Translations under genes and position numbers: made by a program
Notes under the pieces: generated by a model
What the model saw: the letters and a program-made list of their open reading frames with translations, nothing else
Databases searched by the model: none
What the model was told of the DNA's origin: nothing
Assembly (NCBI GenBank): GCA_030148505.1
Contig: JASBTI010000010.1
Coordinates: 1-64,000 of the forward strand
DNA from: Rhodanobacter sp.
GTDB lineage: Bacteria > Pseudomonadota > Gammaproteobacteria > Xanthomonadales > Rhodanobacteraceae
Reading direction: 5' to 3'
Length of the DNA: 64,000 nt
Shown here: positions 55,421-64,000 of the stretch, piece by piece
How positions within the stretch are numbered: the first letter of the stretch is position 1
How the letters are laid out: each line of letters begins with the position of its first letter

Positions 55421-55442
55421 TGTGAGTCTCGCTAGAGGCCGA

Positions 55443-56003
55443 TCACCGAGCGTTGACACAGAGCGTCGTCTGACGTTTGTCGGCGGGACTGCCGCGCACC
55501 CTGCCGGCATTCGAGACCACCACGCTCAGAGCCTGCCCGGCCGGATCCTTGTTGCAGAAAAGCAGGGTGAGGTTGCTGCCACCGGCGCGCCCGTCCGGGC
55601 TGAACCGCACATAGCGTCGCCGTACGCTGCTGATTACGGTCAATCCGGCCTTGTAGGCGTGCCCCACATACAGGGGCGTGCCGTCCGGCTGGTGGTCGCC
55701 GTCGCGATCATGGGCCAACAACCAGCCACCCTCCCAACGCAGGGCGCCGCTACAGCGGCGGCCATCCCCGCTGGGGCATAGCAGGGTGCGCCGGCCGCTG
55801 ATCACTGCGGTCTCCCGGGCATGCATCAAGGCGGCAATGAAGTCCAGTTGGGCTACCTGCAACTGATTGCGGTTCAGCAGCCTGTGTATCGGCGGCACCG
55901 CCATGCTGGTCAGCGCCGAGATAATTCCCAGCACTATGATTTGCTCGATCAGAGTCATGCCCGCCTGTGCGCGGCGCGCCCCAGAGAACGACGAACCCGA
56001 CAT
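55443..56003 (-). CDS. GspH/FimT-type pseudopilin, orphan
   Basis: A 186-residue protein from ATG 56003 (MSGSSF). The type IV prepilin site is GMTLIEQIIVLGIISAL, with cleavage before Met-Thr and Glu at +5 of the mature chain (about residues 15-31 from this start), followed by a GspH/FimT-like globular domain with two Cys pairs (LLCPSGDGRRCSG and LLFCNKDPAG). Such minor pseudopilins cap type IV pili or type II secretion pseudopili. No other pilus gene is near, so it is an orphan. The start could also be ATG 56033. Confidence 0.85.
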   Translation of the reverse strand: MSGSSFSGARRAQAGMTLIEQIIVLGIISALTSMAVPPIHRLLNRNQLQVAQLDFIAALMHARETAVISGRRTLLCPSGDGRRCSGALRWEGGWLLAHDRDGDHQPDGTPLYVGHAYKAGLTVISSVRRRYVRFSPDGRAGGSNLTLLFCNKDPAGQALSVVVSNAGRVRGSPADKRQTTLCVNAR

Positions 56004-56094
56004 GGCGTTGCTCCTTGGATAACCCAGAGACACATCGTGACGTGAAGCCGGGTTCAGGCGCAGAGGCCATCACCGATGGTGCTGTCGGCGTCTA

Positions 56095-56111
56095 CTGACA
56101 CCGGTTGTCAG
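56095..56111. promoter_or_regulatory. Palindrome upstream of uvrB
   Basis: CTGACA-CCGGT-TGTCAG is a perfect 6-5-6 dyad, 45 nt before the uvrB start. A second small dyad TCAGT-GATG-ACTGA (56150-56163) covers the start codon. Neither matches the classical LexA box CTG-N10-CAG spacing, so a SOS operator is not supported. Confidence 0.35.
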
Positions 56112-56155
56112 CAGGACTGATTTAAAATGCGGGAACCTGCCCACATCTGTCAGTG

Positions 56156-58174
56156 ATGACTGAGCGCTTCCAACTTGTCGCCCCGTACCAACCTGCCGGC
56201 GATCAGCCGCAGGCCATCGAGCGTCTGGCGGAGGGCTTCGAATCCGGACTGGCCGCGCAAACCCTGCTCGGGGTGACCGGCTCGGGCAAGACCTATACCG
56301 TCGCCAACGTAATCGAGCGCGTACAGCGACCGGCGATCGTGATGGCGCCGAACAAGACCCTGGCGGCACAGCTGTATGGCGAGTTCAAGGAATTCTTTCC
56401 GCACAATGCGGTGGAATATTTCGTCAGCTATTACGATTACTACCAGCCGGAAGCCTATGTGGTGGCGTCGGACACCTTTATCGAGAAGGATGCCTCGATC
56501 AACGAGCACATCGAGCAGATGCGGCTGTCGGCGACCAAGGCGCTGTTGTCGCGGCGCGACGCGATCATCGTGGCCACGGTGTCGGCGATCTACGGTCTTG
56601 GCAATCCCGAGGACTACCTGTCGCTGCGACTGATCCTGGCCACCGGCGAACGCATCGAGCAGCGCAAGTTGATCCATCAGCTGACCGAGCTGCAGTACAC
56701 CCGCAACGAGATGGAATTGCATCGGGGGACCTATCGCGTGCGCGGCGAGATCATCGACGTGTTCCCGGCCGAGTCGGAAACCGAGGCGTTGCGCATCGAG
56801 CTATTCGACGGCGAGGTGGAGAAGCTGGCGCTGTTCGACCCGCTCACCGGAGAGACGATCCGCAAGGTGCAGCGCTACACGGTGTATCCGCGGACCCACT
56901 ACGCCAGCACCCGCGAGAGCGTACTCAATGCGATCGAGACCGTGAAGGTGGAGTTGAAAGATCGGCTGGCGCAGTTGTATCGCGACAACAAGCTGCTGGA
57001 GGCGCAACGGCTGGAGCAGCGCACCCGCTTCGATATCGAGATGATGGCCGAGGTCGGGTACTGCCAGGGCATCGAGAACTACTCGCGTCACCTGACTCGG
57101 CGTGAACCGGGCGAGCCGCCACCGACATTGTTCGACTACCTGCCGGCCGACGGTCTGCTGGTGGTGGACGAATCGCATGTTACCGTGCCGCAGCTGGGCG
57201 CGATGTACAAGGGCGACCGTTCGCGCAAGGAGACCCTGGTGGAGTTCGGCTTTCGCCTGCCGTCGGCGATGGATAATCGACCGCTGCGTTTCGAAGAGTG
57301 GGAACAGCGCGTGCCACGGGCTATCTATGTGTCGGCCACGCCGCGGGCCTATGAGCTGGAGAAGTCCGGTGATGCGGTGGTGGAGTTGGTAGTAAGACCC
57401 ACCGGCCTGGTCGACCCCGAAGTGGAAGTGCGTCCGGTGCGCACCCAGGTAGACGATCTGTTGGGCGAAGTACACAAGCGGGTTGCGCTGGGTGATCGGG
57501 TGCTGGTCACTACCCTGACCAAGCGGATGGCCGAGAACCTCACCGAGTACCTGGCCGAGCACGCTGTCAAGGTACGTTACCTGCACTCGGACATCGAGAC
57601 GGTCGAGCGCAGCGAGATCATCCGTGACCTGCGTTTGGGCGAGTTCGACGTGTTGGTGGGCATCAACCTGTTGCGCGAAGGGCTAGACATGCCCGAGGTG
57701 TCGCTGGTGGCGATCCTCGATGCCGACAAGGAAGGCTTTCTGCGCTCGACCGGCTCGCTGATCCAGACCATCGGCCGCGCCGCCCGCAACGTGCGCGGCA
57801 AGGCCATACTGTACGGCGACACGATCACCCGCTCGATGCGTGCGGCGATCGACGAAACGGCACGTCGCCGCGAAAAGCAGATAGCCTGGAACCTGCAACA
57901 AGGCATAACGCCGAGCACGGTAGTACGGCGGATCGCCGACATCATGGAGGGAGCACGGAGTGAGGCTGGGAGTCGCCGCGGTAGCAAGGCATCACGCGCC
58001 TCCGTAGTGGCCGAACCCAGCCCTGAATATGCGGGCCTCGACGTGCAGCAGGCGGCCGGCCTGCTGAAGAAGCTCGAGGCGCAAATGTACAAGCATGCAC
58101 AAGACCTCGAATTCGAAGCTGCCGCGAAGCTGCGCGATCGAATTCATCAGCTGCGGGAACAGGCGTTGCGCTGA
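56156..58174 (+). CDS. uvrB: Excinuclease ABC subunit UvrB
   Basis: A 672-residue damage-verifying helicase-like subunit of nucleotide excision repair. Walker A GVTGSGKT (39-46), the beta-hairpin region ([15 protein letters not shown]), DESHVTVPQ (motif II), ATPase motif GRAARN, and the C-terminal UVR domain ([28 protein letters not shown]) that binds UvrC are all present. ATG 56156 follows an in-frame GTG 56153. Length matches E. coli UvrB (673). Confidence 0.97.
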   Translation: MTERFQLVAPYQPAGDQPQAIERLAEGFESGLAAQTLLGVTGSGKTYTVANVIERVQRPAIVMAPNKTLAAQLYGEFKEFFPHNAVEYFVSYYDYYQPEAYVVASDTFIEKDASINEHIEQMRLSATKALLSRRDAIIVATVSAIYGLGNPEDYLSLRLILATGERIEQRKLIHQLTELQYTRNEMELHRGTYRVRGEIIDVFPAESETEALRIELFDGEVEKLALFDPLTGETIRKVQRYTVYPRTHYASTRESVLNAIETVKVELKDRLAQLYRDNKLLEAQRLEQRTRFDIEMMAEVGYCQGIENYSRHLTRREPGEPPPTLFDYLPADGLLVVDESHVTVPQLGAMYKGDRSRKETLVEFGFRLPSAMDNRPLRFEEWEQRVPRAIYVSATPRAYELEKSGDAVVELVVRPTGLVDPEVEVRPVRTQVDDLLGEVHKRVALGDRVLVTTLTKRMAENLTEYLAEHAVKVRYLHSDIETVERSEIIRDLRLGEFDVLVGINLLREGLDMPEVSLVAILDADKEGFLRSTGSLIQTIGRAARNVRGKAILYGDTITRSMRAAIDETARRREKQIAWNLQQGITPSTVVRRIADIMEGARSEAGSRRGSKASRASVVAEPSPEYAGLDVQQAAGLLKKLEAQMYKHAQDLEFEAAAKLRDRIHQLREQALR

Positions 58175-58259
58175 ACCTCCGCCTCTGGGGCGAACGGGAT
58201 ATTGTCGTGGGCCTGCCGCTACCGTATACTGCGCGGCTCGCGCGGTAAGCCGATGCGAC

Positions 58260-58334
58260 GGGCGGTTAGCTCAGCGGTAGAGCACTTCCTTGACATGGAA
58301 GGGGTCACAAGTTCGATCCTTGTACCGCCCACCA
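58260..58334 (+). tRNA. tRNA-Val (anticodon GAC), CCA encoded
   Basis: Acceptor stem GGGCGGT pairs with ACCGCCC, D-arm TAGCTCAGCGGTAGAGC, anticodon loop TTGACAT with GAC, T-arm ACAAG-TTCGATC-CTTGT, and an encoded CCA (58332-58334). Confidence 0.97.
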
Positions 58335-58349
58335 ATTCGAAATGAACAC

Positions 58350-58380
58350 AAAGGCCGCCCCGGAAGGGCGGCCTTTGTTG
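58350..58380 (+). terminator. Terminator of the tRNA-Val gene
   Basis: AAAGGCCGCCC (58350-58360) and GGGCGGCCTTT (58366-58376) form an 11-bp stem with a CGGAA loop and a TTTGTTG tail. Confidence 0.88.
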
Positions 58381-58556
58381 TTTTCGGCGAAAATTCAGGC
58401 GGCCCCTGCGCTCATGCACTCCGCGCGAAATCCGGCGCCTGTGAGTGGCTGCATGCCGGCCGAGGTACTTCCCGTTGCCTTGTGACGCGCATCATGGCGT
58501 TGAATTATGGTATGTGTATCCCGTGACGGGGTGTCAATCGCGTCTTCGGGGGTAGC

Positions 58557-61500
58557 ATGGCTCAGGGCCGGGGGTATTCACGGTTGGCGTTAGGAGACGC
58601 TTTTTCGAGCCGTCTGGGAGCCTTGGCGGTACCCGCGCTTGGTGTCCTGGACGCCGTGCTCGCATGGGTCTTGGGCGAGTTCATGGTAGGGCGGTTTGGA
58701 GCCGATGTCGCGCTGAGCCTGATGGCGCTGGCAGCTGCGGCTCTCATGCGGAGGCAGTTTCGCCGCGGTCGCGCGCTAGCCCTGTCAGGGGGCGTAGTGG
58801 CCCTGCTGTTGATCCTCGTCGACGGACTGGCTTCTCCTCTTTCGCCTCTGCTTTGCGCGCTCATGTTGTTGGTGCCCGGTGCCATGGTTTTCGGCAGCCG
58901 CCATACCGGCGCGATCCGGGCTGTCACGCGAGGCATGGCGAGCGCCACGCTTTTTACCGGCCTGGCCTATCTGGCCGGCGCGCTGGCGGAGCCCGCCGTT
59001 ATCAGCGACGCACACCCCAATCTACTCCATACCCTGGCCCTGGTGTGGTTGGGTTGGACTTTTACAGCGGCTGATCGACGACGGCCATGGACGGTCTCCC
59101 TGGTGACTCCCGTCGTGCTTTCCGGTCTCGGGTGGATGGGGCTGCTAGGGTGCCTTATTTATCTTTTGCGACCCTTGTCGGGGGATACCGGATTTGCCCC
59201 GATAACCCTGGACAATGCACTGGCCTTTGTGTTGATGGGACATGCATTGTGGCTGTTGGCCAGGCGACGTCCGCGGGCCGCATGGCGCGTGGGGCTGCTG
59301 TGCACGCCCTTGGCATTGATTTTGCTGATTGCCACCCTGATGGGGCGTCCCGATTTCATGGCGACGTTGTTGCTGCCGGGAGGGAGCGCTTTCGCCGACG
59401 TCATCGACGACGGCCATTTTTTGCCGGTGACGGCTATTGCCTTGCTGGTAGCGGAATTCGGACTGATCGCCGGAAGCTTGGTGAAACGGCACCATGGGTG
59501 GTCGAGCGCGTTGTGGGGAAGCGGATTGCTGGTGACCATTGCCGGAGGGCTTTCGCTGATCGGGTATCTGGTCACGTTGCGGGAGGGGGGCACGGCGCAC
59601 GGGAGCCACTTGCCGATTTTGATGCCGGTAGCGGTTGGCATGCTGGTGCTGGGGTTCGGGCTACTCGCCAGCAATCCGCGATCGCCTTGGGAGCGGCGTT
59701 ATCGGACCTTTGTCTTTCCCGCGGTGATGGGTTTCCTGACCGTGGCGATGTCGGTGTTGCTATGGCATTCGCTGGACACCCAGCAGAGTCGGTTGGAACA
59801 GCAGGCCATCGACAGCCAAAACGAGGCGCTGGTGACGGCAATCCGTTCGGGAATGATGGCGCGGGTATCTGCGCTCGAGCGTATGGCTGTCCGGTTTGCG
59901 CACTTGCCCGCGAACCTGAGGAGTGGGCTTTTCAGCGTGGACGCCCCGCAATATCTGCAGGACATGCCCAGTTTGCGAGGCTTGGTGTACGCGAATGCCG
60001 ATCGTGTTGTCGAGGAGGTTTTGACACGGTTTCCCACACGGGCAAAAAAGGGTGAGCGTCTTGACCTGACGCCGGCGCGAAAGTCGGTTTTCGAACGCGC
60101 GGATCGAAGCGGTCAGACCCAGTTGAGTGAACCGATGGCCCTGCTCAGCGGCATCGAGGGTGAAATGATCGTGGTGCCTGTCCGCGCCGGTGACGAATTG
60201 AAAGGTTACATCGTCAGCTCCATCGCATTCGACCGCATGTTTTCCCCGTTGCTTGCCGATATGCGCGGCCGGTACCGGGTGCGCATAAGCCAGGGTCACC
60301 GCCTGCTCTATGTACATGGCCATATCCCCCAGGTGGCTCCGGCGATCAGCACATATATCCCCATCTACGGCCAGCAATGGCATCTCGAGACCTATTCGAG
60401 CCCGGCGCAGCCTGCTGACCTGAAACCTCGATTTGTGCTGCTACTCGGTTTCGCACTCGGTGGATTGCTGGCTGTGGCACTGCGACTTTCGGCGTTGTCC
60501 CGCGAGCGTGCGCGCCTTGCCGAGGAGGCTGCCACGAAGTTGCGGGAGCAGGTCTTCGCTCGCGAAGCGGCGCAATCGGCACTCGTCGATTCAGAGCGCA
60601 AGATGATTTCCGTGCTGGAGAGCATCACCGATGGAGTACTCGTGGTGGACCGGCAGTGGTGTTACACCTATGTCAATCCCCAAGCGGCACGGATGCTGGA
60701 TGCCGATGAGGCCAGCCTCGTCGGCAGTAGCTGTCTGAGTGCTTTTCCTGATGTTCAGGGCAATGAACTGGCCGCGAGCTGGGTCATCGATGCGTGGAAG
60801 CGTGCCGTGCAAAAGAACGTGCCGGTAACACTGGAAACGCCTTACGATTTCGGCCAGCGATGGTATGGGATGTGTGTCTATCCGCATGAGGATGGATTGA
60901 CCGTCTATCTGCAGGACATCTCCGAGCGCAAGCGCCATGAGTGGGAATTGCAGCAGCGGGATGCCGAATATCGACATGCGCAGAGACTGGCCCATCTCGG
61001 CAGCTGGGAGCGGCACCTGAAGACGGGCGAGTTGCACTGGTCGGCAGAGACCTGTGCGATTTTTGGCGTCGAGCGCAGTCCCGGCAAGCGCGGCGTCGAT
61101 ATCCTCCGGAGCCGGGTGCATCCCGATGATTGGCCGATGCTGGTCCACGCGCAACGCCGGTTGGAGCAGGGGCAGGCGGATATCGACTTGCAGTATCGGA
61201 TCATTCGCCCGGATGGTGAGATTCGCGTGCTGCACGAGCTGGGCTCGTTGCGATCGGGCGAGGGCGAGCCAGTAGCCGTCGGTGCGGTGCAGGACATCAC
61301 CGAACGACAACAGGCGGAGGCAGCGTTGCGCCAGGCCGGACAGGACCTGGAACGCGCGCTGGAGGCGACCCGTCTGGTGATGGACAGTGCGCCGGATGTG
61401 ATTCTCGTATTGGATCGAGAGGGACGCTTTCTCCAGGTCAGTGCTGCGGCAGAGCGCATGTGGGGCTATGCGCCGGAGGTGCTGGTCGGTGAGTTACTGA

Positions 61501-64000
61501 CCAAACTGGTGCACCCTGACGACCAGGCGGCGACCGTTGCTGCCGTGCGGGAGATGGCAGGGGGGACGCCCAACTCCAATTTCCGCAATCGCAATGTAAC
61601 CCGCGATGGCCGCATCCTGCACATGCAGTGGTCCGGAGTCTGGTCGGCTCAGGCGCAGTGCCTGTATGTGGTGGGTCGTGACTACAGCGATTTGCAGCGG
61701 GCCGAGGACATGGATGCGCGCCAGCGCCAGATCCTCGACGCGATCGCCCGACAACAGCCTTTATCCGGCGTGCTGGATTCGATCGTGCTGGCCTACGAGG
61801 CGCATCACCCCGATGCCGTGTGCACCATCTTGCTGCTGCGTGATGGTCACATGTATCACGGCGCGGCACCGAGTGTGGCTCCGGCGTACTGCCGTAGCAT
61901 TGACGGTGCGCCGATCGGTCCGGTGGCGGGGTCCTGCGGGACTGCGGCCTGGCGTGGGGAACGCGTGGTGGTCACGGATATCGCCACCGACCCCTTGTGG
62001 GTGGACTATGCGGCGCTCGCCCTGCCGCACGATCTGCGGGCGTGTTGGTCCACGCCGATCCGGGCGCGCGATGGGGGGGTGCTGGGGACGTTTGCAGTGT
62101 ATTACCATCAGACGCGCGAGCCCCAGCCAGAGGAAATCACCGGTCTCGATACCTTGGCATTGTTGGCAGGTGTCGCGATCGAGCACGAACAGGCGTTCCA
62201 GCGATTGAGCGAGAGCGAGCAGCGTTTTCGCTGTTTGTTCGAGCACCATCCCGATGGCGTGTTTGCGTTGGATGTGGCTGGCCGGCAACTACAGGCCAAT
62301 ACCGCTGGCAGCCTGCTCCTGGGTGAGCTGGATCAGCCAGACGCTACGTTTGCCGAGCACTTTGCCAAGGCCGAGTTGTCACGCATTCAGGGGCTACTGG
62401 CGGCCTCGGCCGCTGGTGAGCCAGGGCGACTGGAAGTGGCGGCGCTGGACGCGGAAGGTAAGGCTTTTCCCGCGCAACTGGTGGCCATTCCCATTTTGCT
62501 GGAGGGGGAGTCCAAGGGTGTTTTCGCCGTACTGCAGGATCAACGTGCGCTGCGTGCTGCGCAGAATGCCATGGCCAGCCAGCTGGCCTTGATTTCAGCA
62601 ATTGCCGATAGTGTGGGTGACGGCCTGGTCGCGGTGGACATGCAGGAGCGACCCACCTTCCTCAACCGGGTAGCGTCGCGGTTGTTGAATTTCCCTCCGG
62701 AAATCTTGCCCGGCAAACACGAATTGCCCGCGGAGATGTCGGCACCCTTGCAGAATGTTTTGCAGGGGGCGGGCGAAGTGTCGGATGATGACGCCTATTT
62801 CCGCACCTCGACCGAAGGCGCGCTTGAAGTCGCCTACCTGGTCACCCCCGTAACTATCCACGGACAGTTGGCCGGCGCGGTGATGGCGTTTCGCGATATC
62901 GCCAAGTTCAAGGCGGTACAGCGCGTCCTGCAGCAGCGCGACCGCTTTTTCGAGATGTCGCAGGAGGTGTTCTGTATCGCCGACCCGCTGACCGGGCGTT
63001 ATCTGCAGGTAAACCCCGCCTACGCTCGATTGCTGGGCTATGACGAGGCCACGATGCTGGCAACTCCCTACGCGGATTTACTGCATCCGTCCGATCGGAA
63101 GCTGGCAGATCAAGCGGTCGTTCGACAGATGGACGGGACCGAGGCGATTTCGGCCTTGCTTCTCCGTATTCGCTGCGCCGATGGCAGCTATCGCTGGCTG
63201 GAATGGAATTCCATCACCGGACCGGATGGCTTGCTGTATGGCGCAGCGCGCGACATGACCGCGCGGCGTGCTGCTGATGAGGCGCTGGCAAGCGCGATGG
63301 AGGATTTGCAGATGCGCAACCGTGAGCTGCAGGACTTCGCCTATGTGGCGTCGCATGATCTGCAGGAGCCGTTGCGGAAGATCCAGACCTTCTCCGATCG
63401 GCTGCAGTCCCGGCTGGCTAGCTCGCTGGATACGGCTTCCGGCGATTATCTGCAGCGCATGAGCCGGGCGGCGTTACGCATGCAGACCCTGATCGACGAC
63501 TTGCTGGCCTATTCCCGGGCGGGAACCAAGCCGGCGAATATGCATGAGGTCAACCTGTGCAGTGTGGTGGCATCGGTCATTGACGATCTCCAGGAGCGGG
63601 TCGATGCGGCTGCGGCAAGTATCGAAGTCGGCGCGCTGCCGACTATCCGGGCAGACCCTACGCAAATGCGACAACTATTGCAGAACTTGTTGGCGAATGC
63701 CCTCAAATTCAGGGCCGAAGGCCGCCGCTGCCAGATCCGCATTCATGCCCGCGAACGGGTTCCTTCTGATGACGCTGAAGCGACGCGATGGGAGCTGTGC
63801 GTGGAGGACAACGGCATCGGTTTTGACGAAGGTTATGCCGAACGCATTTTTGCGCCGTTCCAGCGGCTGCATTCGCGCAATGTATTCGAAGGCACCGGCA
63901 TCGGTCTGGCGATCGTGCGACGGATTGCTGAACGGCATGGCGGATCGGTCCGTGCCGAAGGTCGAACTGGACAAGGCGCCCGTTTTATTGTCACTCTTTC
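58557..64000 (+). CDS. Very large membrane sensor histidine kinase, multi-PAS/GAF (3' partial)
   Basis: An uninterrupted frame from ATG 58557 to the window edge, at least 1814 residues. Order: membrane-rich N-terminal module (about 1-375, MASE-like), membrane helix (about 385-402), periplasmic CHASE-like segment (about 405-620), membrane helix (about 625-645), PAS (about 685-790), PAS with GSWERHLKTGELHWS (about 803-920), PAS (about 938-1055), GAF (about 1062-1225), PAS (about 1221-1340), PAS (about 1345-1450), PAS (about 1457-1575), HisKA with H1600 in ASHDLQEPLRK, and HATPase with N-L-L-A-N-A, DNGIGFDE and GTGIGLAIV. It should autophosphorylate and pass phosphate to an unseen response regulator; a C-terminal receiver may follow outside the window. 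Confidence 0.85.
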   Translation, partial: MAQGRGYSRLALGDAFSSRLGALAVPALGVLDAVLAWVLGEFMVGRFGADVALSLMALAAAALMRRQFRRGRALALSGGVVALLLILVDGLASPLSPLLCALMLLVPGAMVFGSRHTGAIRAVTRGMASATLFTGLAYLAGALAEPAVISDAHPNLLHTLALVWLGWTFTAADRRRPWTVSLVTPVVLSGLGWMGLLGCLIYLLRPLSGDTGFAPITLDNALAFVLMGHALWLLARRRPRAAWRVGLLCTPLALILLIATLMGRPDFMATLLLPGGSAFADVIDDGHFLPVTAIALLVAEFGLIAGSLVKRHHGWSSALWGSGLLVTIAGGLSLIGYLVTLREGGTAHGSHLPILMPVAVGMLVLGFGLLASNPRSPWERRYRTFVFPAVMGFLTVAMSVLLWHSLDTQQSRLEQQAIDSQNEALVTAIRSGMMARVSALERMAVRFAHLPANLRSGLFSVDAPQYLQDMPSLRGLVYANADRVVEEVLTRFPTRAKKGERLDLTPARKSVFERADRSGQTQLSEPMALLSGIEGEMIVVPVRAGDELKGYIVSSIAFDRMFSPLLADMRGRYRVRISQGHRLLYVHGHIPQVAPAISTYIPIYGQQWHLETYSSPAQPADLKPRFVLLLGFALGGLLAVALRLSALSRERARLAEEAATKLREQVFAREAAQSALVDSERKMISVLESITDGVLVVDRQWCYTYVNPQAARMLDADEASLVGSSCLSAFPDVQGNELAASWVIDAWKRAVQKNVPVTLETPYDFGQRWYGMCVYPHEDGLTVYLQDISERKRHEWELQQRDAEYRHAQRLAHLGSWERHLKTGELHWSAETCAIFGVERSPGKRGVDILRSRVHPDDWPMLVHAQRRLEQGQADIDLQYRIIRPDGEIRVLHELGSLRSGEGEPVAVGAVQDITERQQAEAALRQAGQDLERALEATRLVMDSAPDVILVLDREGRFLQVSAAAERMWGYAPEVLVGELLTKLVHPDDQAATVAAVREMAGGTPNSNFRNRNVTRDGRILHMQWSGVWSAQAQCLYVVGRDYSDLQRAEDMDARQRQILDAIARQQPLSGVLDSIVLAYEAHHPDAVCTILLLRDGHMYHGAAPSVAPAYCRSIDGAPIGPVAGSCGTAAWRGERVVVTDIATDPLWVDYAALALPHDLRACWSTPIRARDGGVLGTFAVYYHQTREPQPEEITGLDTLALLAGVAIEHEQAFQRLSESEQRFRCLFEHHPDGVFALDVAGRQLQANTAGSLLLGELDQPDATFAEHFAKAELSRIQGLLAASAAGEPGRLEVAALDAEGKAFPAQLVAIPILLEGESKGVFAVLQDQRALRAAQNAMASQLALISAIADSVGDGLVAVDMQERPTFLNRVASRLLNFPPEILPGKHELPAEMSAPLQNVLQGAGEVSDDDAYFRTSTEGALEVAYLVTPVTIHGQLAGAVMAFRDIAKFKAVQRVLQQRDRFFEMSQEVFCIADPLTGRYLQVNPAYARLLGYDEATMLATPYADLLHPSDRKLADQAVVRQMDGTEAISALLLRIRCADGSYRWLEWNSITGPDGLLYGAARDMTARRAADEALASAMEDLQMRNRELQDFAYVASHDLQEPLRKIQTFSDRLQSRLASSLDTASGDYLQRMSRAALRMQTLIDDLLAYSRAGTKPANMHEVNLCSVVASVIDDLQERVDAAAASIEVGALPTIRADPTQMRQLLQNLLANALKFRAEGRRCQIRIHARERVPSDDAEATRWELCVEDNGIGFDEGYAERIFAPFQRLHSRNVFEGTGIGLAIVRRIAERHGGSVRAEGRTGQGARFIVTL

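Noticed and set aside
59087-60055. 322-codon plus-strand frame in another phase inside the large kinase gene
   Set aside because: The frame from 58557 is uninterrupted to the window end and carries membrane, PAS, GAF and kinase motifs; this one is a phase shadow.

Overview
This window is chromosomal DNA from a high-GC gammaproteobacterium. The XAC0095-family gene, the DUF6164 protein, the block degS/petABC/sspAB, the nadC-DUF1631 pair, the Oar-like TonB receptor and the REP-type transposase together suggest Xanthomonadales, most likely Rhodanobacteraceae (Dyella/Rhodanobacter/Frateuria-like). That placement is inferred from gene content only. I see no plasmid or prophage backbone and no CRISPR array.

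Region 1 (about 1-15.0 kb) is a patchwork accessory region. It holds the tail of an IS3-type transposase, a broken DUF5677-like gene, a REP-associated (Y1/HUH) transposase between 22-23 bp inverted repeats, several related palindromes, a secreted DsrE-like protein and a universal stress protein. A short HTH regulator is divergent from an XAC0095-family gene whose 3' end has been overwritten by repeats and a frameshifted IS110 fragment. Next come a FIST sensor plus soluble hybrid kinase operon, small conserved proteins, a class V aminotransferase, a prohibitin-like protein, an HPF-like ribosome protein and a RibD/DHFR-like reductase. The region ends with an intact ISL3-family IS (13693-15023) that cuts corA exactly.

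Region 2 (15.5-31.6 kb, mostly minus strand) preserves the ancestral order miaB > phoH(ybeZ) > ybeY > corC, but two cassettes split it. Between ybeY and corC lies a four-gene operon: HlyD-type adaptor, secreted six-hairpin glycosidase-like protein, cellulose-synthase-like GT2 with a C-terminal PilZ domain, and TolC/NodT outer-membrane channel. I read it as a c-di-GMP-responsive exopolysaccharide synthesis and export system, and it is the most novel unit in the window. Between phoH and miaB lies a plus-strand drug-export cassette (TetR, lipoprotein adaptor, ABC ATPase, ABC-2 permease) joined by 4-base stop/start overlaps.

Region 3 (31.9-58.3 kb) is mainly housekeeping: lytic transglycosylase, DegS-like protease, cytochrome bc1 (petABC), sspA-sspB, DUF3301, nadC and DUF1631, Trm112-like, purE-purK, SulP transporter, sodB (convergent with sulP around a perfect 21-bp-arm hairpin), grxD and an SDR protein without its catalytic serine, MarC, an OlsF-like two-domain acyltransferase, a large TonB-dependent receptor, ppnN, tRNA-Asn(GTT), an orphan GspH/FimT pseudopilin, uvrB and tRNA-Val(GAC).

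Region 4 (58.56 kb to the end) is a very large membrane sensor histidine kinase, at least 1814 residues, with an N-terminal membrane module, a periplasmic segment, six PAS-like domains and one GAF domain. It runs off the right edge.
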